Source of the DNA: Xestospongia muta | Taxonomy: Eukaryota; Porifera; Demospongiae; Haplosclerida; Petrosiidae | Reading direction: 5' to 3' | NCBI GenBank assembly: GCA_963693285.1 | Contig: OY848917.1 | Coordinates: 2,420,501 to 2,484,500, forward strand | Length of the DNA stretch: 64,000 bases | Part shown: positions 61,901 to 64,000 of the stretch, piece by piece | Numbering within the stretch: position 1 is the first letter of the stretch | Layout: every line of letters begins with the position of its first letter | The notes under the pieces: generated by a model | Databases searched by the model: none | What the model saw: only the letters and a program-made list of their open reading frames with translations | Told to the model about the DNA's origin: nothing | Made by a program: the position numbers and the translations under genes

Positions 61901-62659
61901 GATGTGTACATACAAAAGAAATGGCGTTTTGATCCCAACATTGATTATTTATCCACAGAGCATTTGTTCTTAGTGCTCTTCACACTCTTTGTTCTCATAT
62001 TCTTAGCTATACCATACACTGTCATTCTCTTGTTTAGTCAATTAATAGAACGGTACATCAACAAAGTTAGATGCTGCCATTTTTGGTCTAAATTTAAGCC
62101 GATTTTTGATGCCTATGGTGGTCCTTATAAAGACAAATATCGCTTTTGGACTGGTTTACTTCTTGTTGTGAGGTTGGTTTTACTTTTCTTAGTATCTTTC
62201 AGCAACAACAATGACGACATCTTAACTGCTGTTATCACATCTGTTGCAATTCTAGTTGTGATGTCGTATAGTTTTTTGGGAGTTTATGAAAATCACCCAA
62301 ATAATATTTTGGAGTTATTTTTTTTCATCCTCCTCATTGTAATATCAGCACTAGCTACGACTACAAATGCTTTAATTGGAACTATTGTCACTTTAATAAT
62401 GGCAATAATTGCTTTTGTTGCCATTATAATAGGATATGTTTATTTACGACTGAAAGACACTTTAATAATGAAAAAGTTAGGTTCTTATGTAAAGGTTACC
62501 AAGGAGAGAAAAAAAGATGTTAGTACCACTTCAGTGGATAATGACTTACGGTTTGTTTACCCTGAAGATATAACAACATTTGAACTTACAAGACGAGATT
62601 CAATTATTTATGAAGATGAACAAGGTGGATTTTATTTCTCTGTTAAAGACAAGGACTAA
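58973..62659 (+). pseudogene. receptor R8: full-length copy with a single premature stop
   Basis: ATG 58973 starts a signal peptide (MILSFLLTLLAVFHTTSVA). The frame is open for 636 codons to TGA 60881-60883, where the other copies have CGA (VGQRYG or VGQRFG). The same frame then continues uninterrupted to TAA 62659. The ectodomain has its own variants (FLNNTGLFGGAI, FINNHAEIFGGAIYI, FENNDAFAGSSIYGG). The neck and helices are conserved, and the tail is distinct (FELTRRDSIIYEDEQGG). One C-to-T change explains the break, so this may be a recent loss, a null allele or a sequence error. If CGA were the true codon, the product would be about 1228 residues. Confidence 0.85.
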
Positions 62660-62865
62660 TGTATTTTTTACTGTAATTTCAATATTATGTATTTTTAAAA
62701 ATGCTTGTATGCTTGCTAAATAATTTTATTTTAAAATTGTCACTCATTCTTTTTTCCCTGTTAGTCCCTTTTACATTTTGATTGTGAATTAATTTTATAA
62801 CTGGAATCATTTCAGTCCACATATACACTTGACTCACAGCTGTTATGACTATAACGGATGAAATC

Positions 62866-63200
62866 ATATATAACAGATGCTCTCAAGGATGTCACTTGCA
62901 ATATTTAGTCATAACTAACTAATAACTTCGAAAGGAAGCAATACATGGTTATTATAGTACTAGAAATTGTGTTACGGTGTTTCCTAATTTGTTTTACAAT
63001 TATTGTACAACTTCCGGAATAATATTTACTATTAGTGCTCCTGACATACTGTGTGCTTTTAATAGAGTTGTATTTTGCAATTGGCTCAAATTAATGTAAG
63101 TTATTTTCAAATGTTTCATTGCTGCTAATAGTTGTTCCTCCTCTAGCTGGCATATAGTATTACTGATACTTTTTAATTTGAAAATTTCAAGTGGAACTGG
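62866..63200 (+). pseudogene. receptor relic (neck and first helix)
   Basis: Broken frames read ITDALKDVTCNI, then stop, then TSGIIFTISAPDILCAFNR and VLLILFNLKISSGTG. They match the receptor neck (ITDALKDVTCNIQSQQ; TSGFTLNISEPDTQCAFNR) and first helix (VLLILLNLTVSIGA). Divergence is far greater than among R1-R8, so it is an old copy. Confidence 0.85.
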
Positions 63201-63382
63201 ATAGTGTACCATAAGTGCATGAACACAAACTTTGCCATGACAACTCAAGGAGACTCCATTGAGGCAGGCCTCTGGAGACCTAGTGTCAAGGTCCAAATTT
63301 CATTTACTGAAACAACTGTAGATGTAACTGATATCAAATCTGAGTCATGAATAAACATTTTGATCCAAGCCCTCTGCTCCCA

Positions 63383-63538
63383 TTAATATTCCCTATTTGG
63401 CTTCACAGACAAAACATCTCCTAAGAAAGGGAATCCAATCTTGCGAAAGAGCAACAGACCAGACAATAGGGAATGTATAATCAAGTGGTTGAAGACACCA
63501 GTCACTGGGTAGGGGCCAGCTTCAATGTTCCCCATGCC
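63383..63538 (-). CDS. possible terminal exon of an unidentified minus-strand gene
   Basis: TTCCTTCCTCAG (a strong pyrimidine tract and acceptor) precedes a phase-0 frame of 51 codons beginning GMGNIEAGPYPVTGVFNHLI and ending in TAA. The base composition is less AT-rich than the surroundings. Upstream exons would lie above 63600 or outside the window. I do not recognise the product. Confidence 0.35.
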   Translation of the reverse strand, partial: GMGNIEAGPYPVTGVFNHLIIHSLLSGLLLFRKIGFPFLGDVLSVKPNREY

Positions 63539-64000
63539 CTGAGGAAGGAAGATTATTAATATGGATAAATCAATACATGGGAGTTTGTGCAGTTGAGATG
63601 GAATAAAATGTATCAATACAAAGCTAGAATTCTTGATTTTAATGATAGAAGGAGAAGTTCAATGTTAGTGGGAGAGGAGATAACCTTATTAGCAGAGAAT
63701 GTGAAGTTGGTGTACACCAGAATGTCCATCATGATGGTTCTAACCACAATGTTATATAGCATAATTAGGAACGATATCACAAGAATGATATATTTATAGG
63801 ACAATGGTGTACTTGTAACTGGTACATACAGATAAATCACCTAATTAGGGAGAATATTCTTGAAGCAAAAATTAAGACAATTAGATTTTGATGCATAGAA
63901 GACTGAGGATTTGCATGCTAGGAGGCCCAGTGTGATATGCTAGGGACCTAGAGAGTAGAGAGTAAATATGTAGTTGGGAAGATGGTAGTATTTGTAGTTT

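Larger units (their letters stand above)
62660..64000. other. right flank of the array
   Basis: It contains a receptor relic (62866-63200) and a possible minus-strand terminal exon (63383-63538). The remainder has short overlapping frames on both strands that I cannot assign. Confidence 0.5.

Noticed and set aside
18757..62659. Recent horizontal transfer of the receptor genes from Chlamydia-like bacteria because of the PMP repeats and lack of introns
   Set aside because: The membrane half, neck and tail are not chlamydial in type, no autotransporter domain is present, base composition matches the neighbours, and PMP-type repeats occur in eukaryotic surface proteins. Single-exon structure alone is weak evidence.
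1..64000. CRISPR arrays, tRNA or rRNA genes, operon-type layout
   Set aside because: No regularly spaced short direct repeats, no recognisable tRNA or rRNA sequence on inspection, and genes are eukaryotic with introns and long spacers. A tRNA scan could not be run.

Overview
The window looks like nuclear DNA of an early-branching animal, most likely a demosponge such as Amphimedon. The reasons are its AT-rich sequence, short GT-AG introns, eukaryotic domains (protein kinase, MIF4G, a death-fold-like domain), decayed piggyBac and other transposons, and a large tandem family of sponge-type receptor-like proteins. The organism assignment is an inference. No prokaryotic gene layout, CRISPR array or RNA gene was seen.

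Left part (1-17.4 kb). A few weak plus-strand exons lie at 1.2-2.4 kb. On the minus strand (9524 to 2602) a 12-exon gene can be assembled by hand into an 809-residue reading frame. It has an N-terminal helical domain, a CARD/death-fold-like domain, a sponge-type helical domain present twice, and a coiled coil between the two copies. A decayed piggyBac transposase (about 9.93-11.56 kb) and a kinase-tail relic (12.75-13.0 kb) follow. A protein kinase with DFS in place of DFG (13135-14409) then sits directly upstream of eight phase-0 exons (14808-17388) that encode an eIF4G-type MIF4G domain. The exon phases allow a single kinase-MIF4G fusion protein.

Right part (18.7-62.7 kb). Eight tandem, same-strand, intron-less copies of one gene, here called R1 to R8, fill the rest. 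Each encodes a signal peptide, a long N-glycosylated ectodomain with FxxN and GGAI repeats like those of polymorphic outer-membrane (PMP) beta-helix proteins, a Cys-rich neck, about eight or nine membrane helices, and a short tail with an RRDS or RRGS motif. R1, R3, R4 and R5 are intact. R2, R6, R7 and R8 carry stops, frameshifts or deletions. Two further small relics lie at 43.0 kb and 62.9 kb.

The array has a block structure. R1-R2 and R3-R4 are one duplicated pair (offset about 13.6 kb), and R5-R6 and R7-R8 are another (offset about 9.4-9.6 kb). Copies are mosaics of each other. The membrane half is almost uniform while ectodomain modules are shuffled. Spacers after R1, R2 and R3 carry relics of the last MIF4G exon, so the duplicated unit once included the junction between the MIF4G gene and the receptor. 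Several mobile elements and large palindromes mark the spacers. A role in surface recognition or immunity is plausible from this architecture but is not shown by the sequence.
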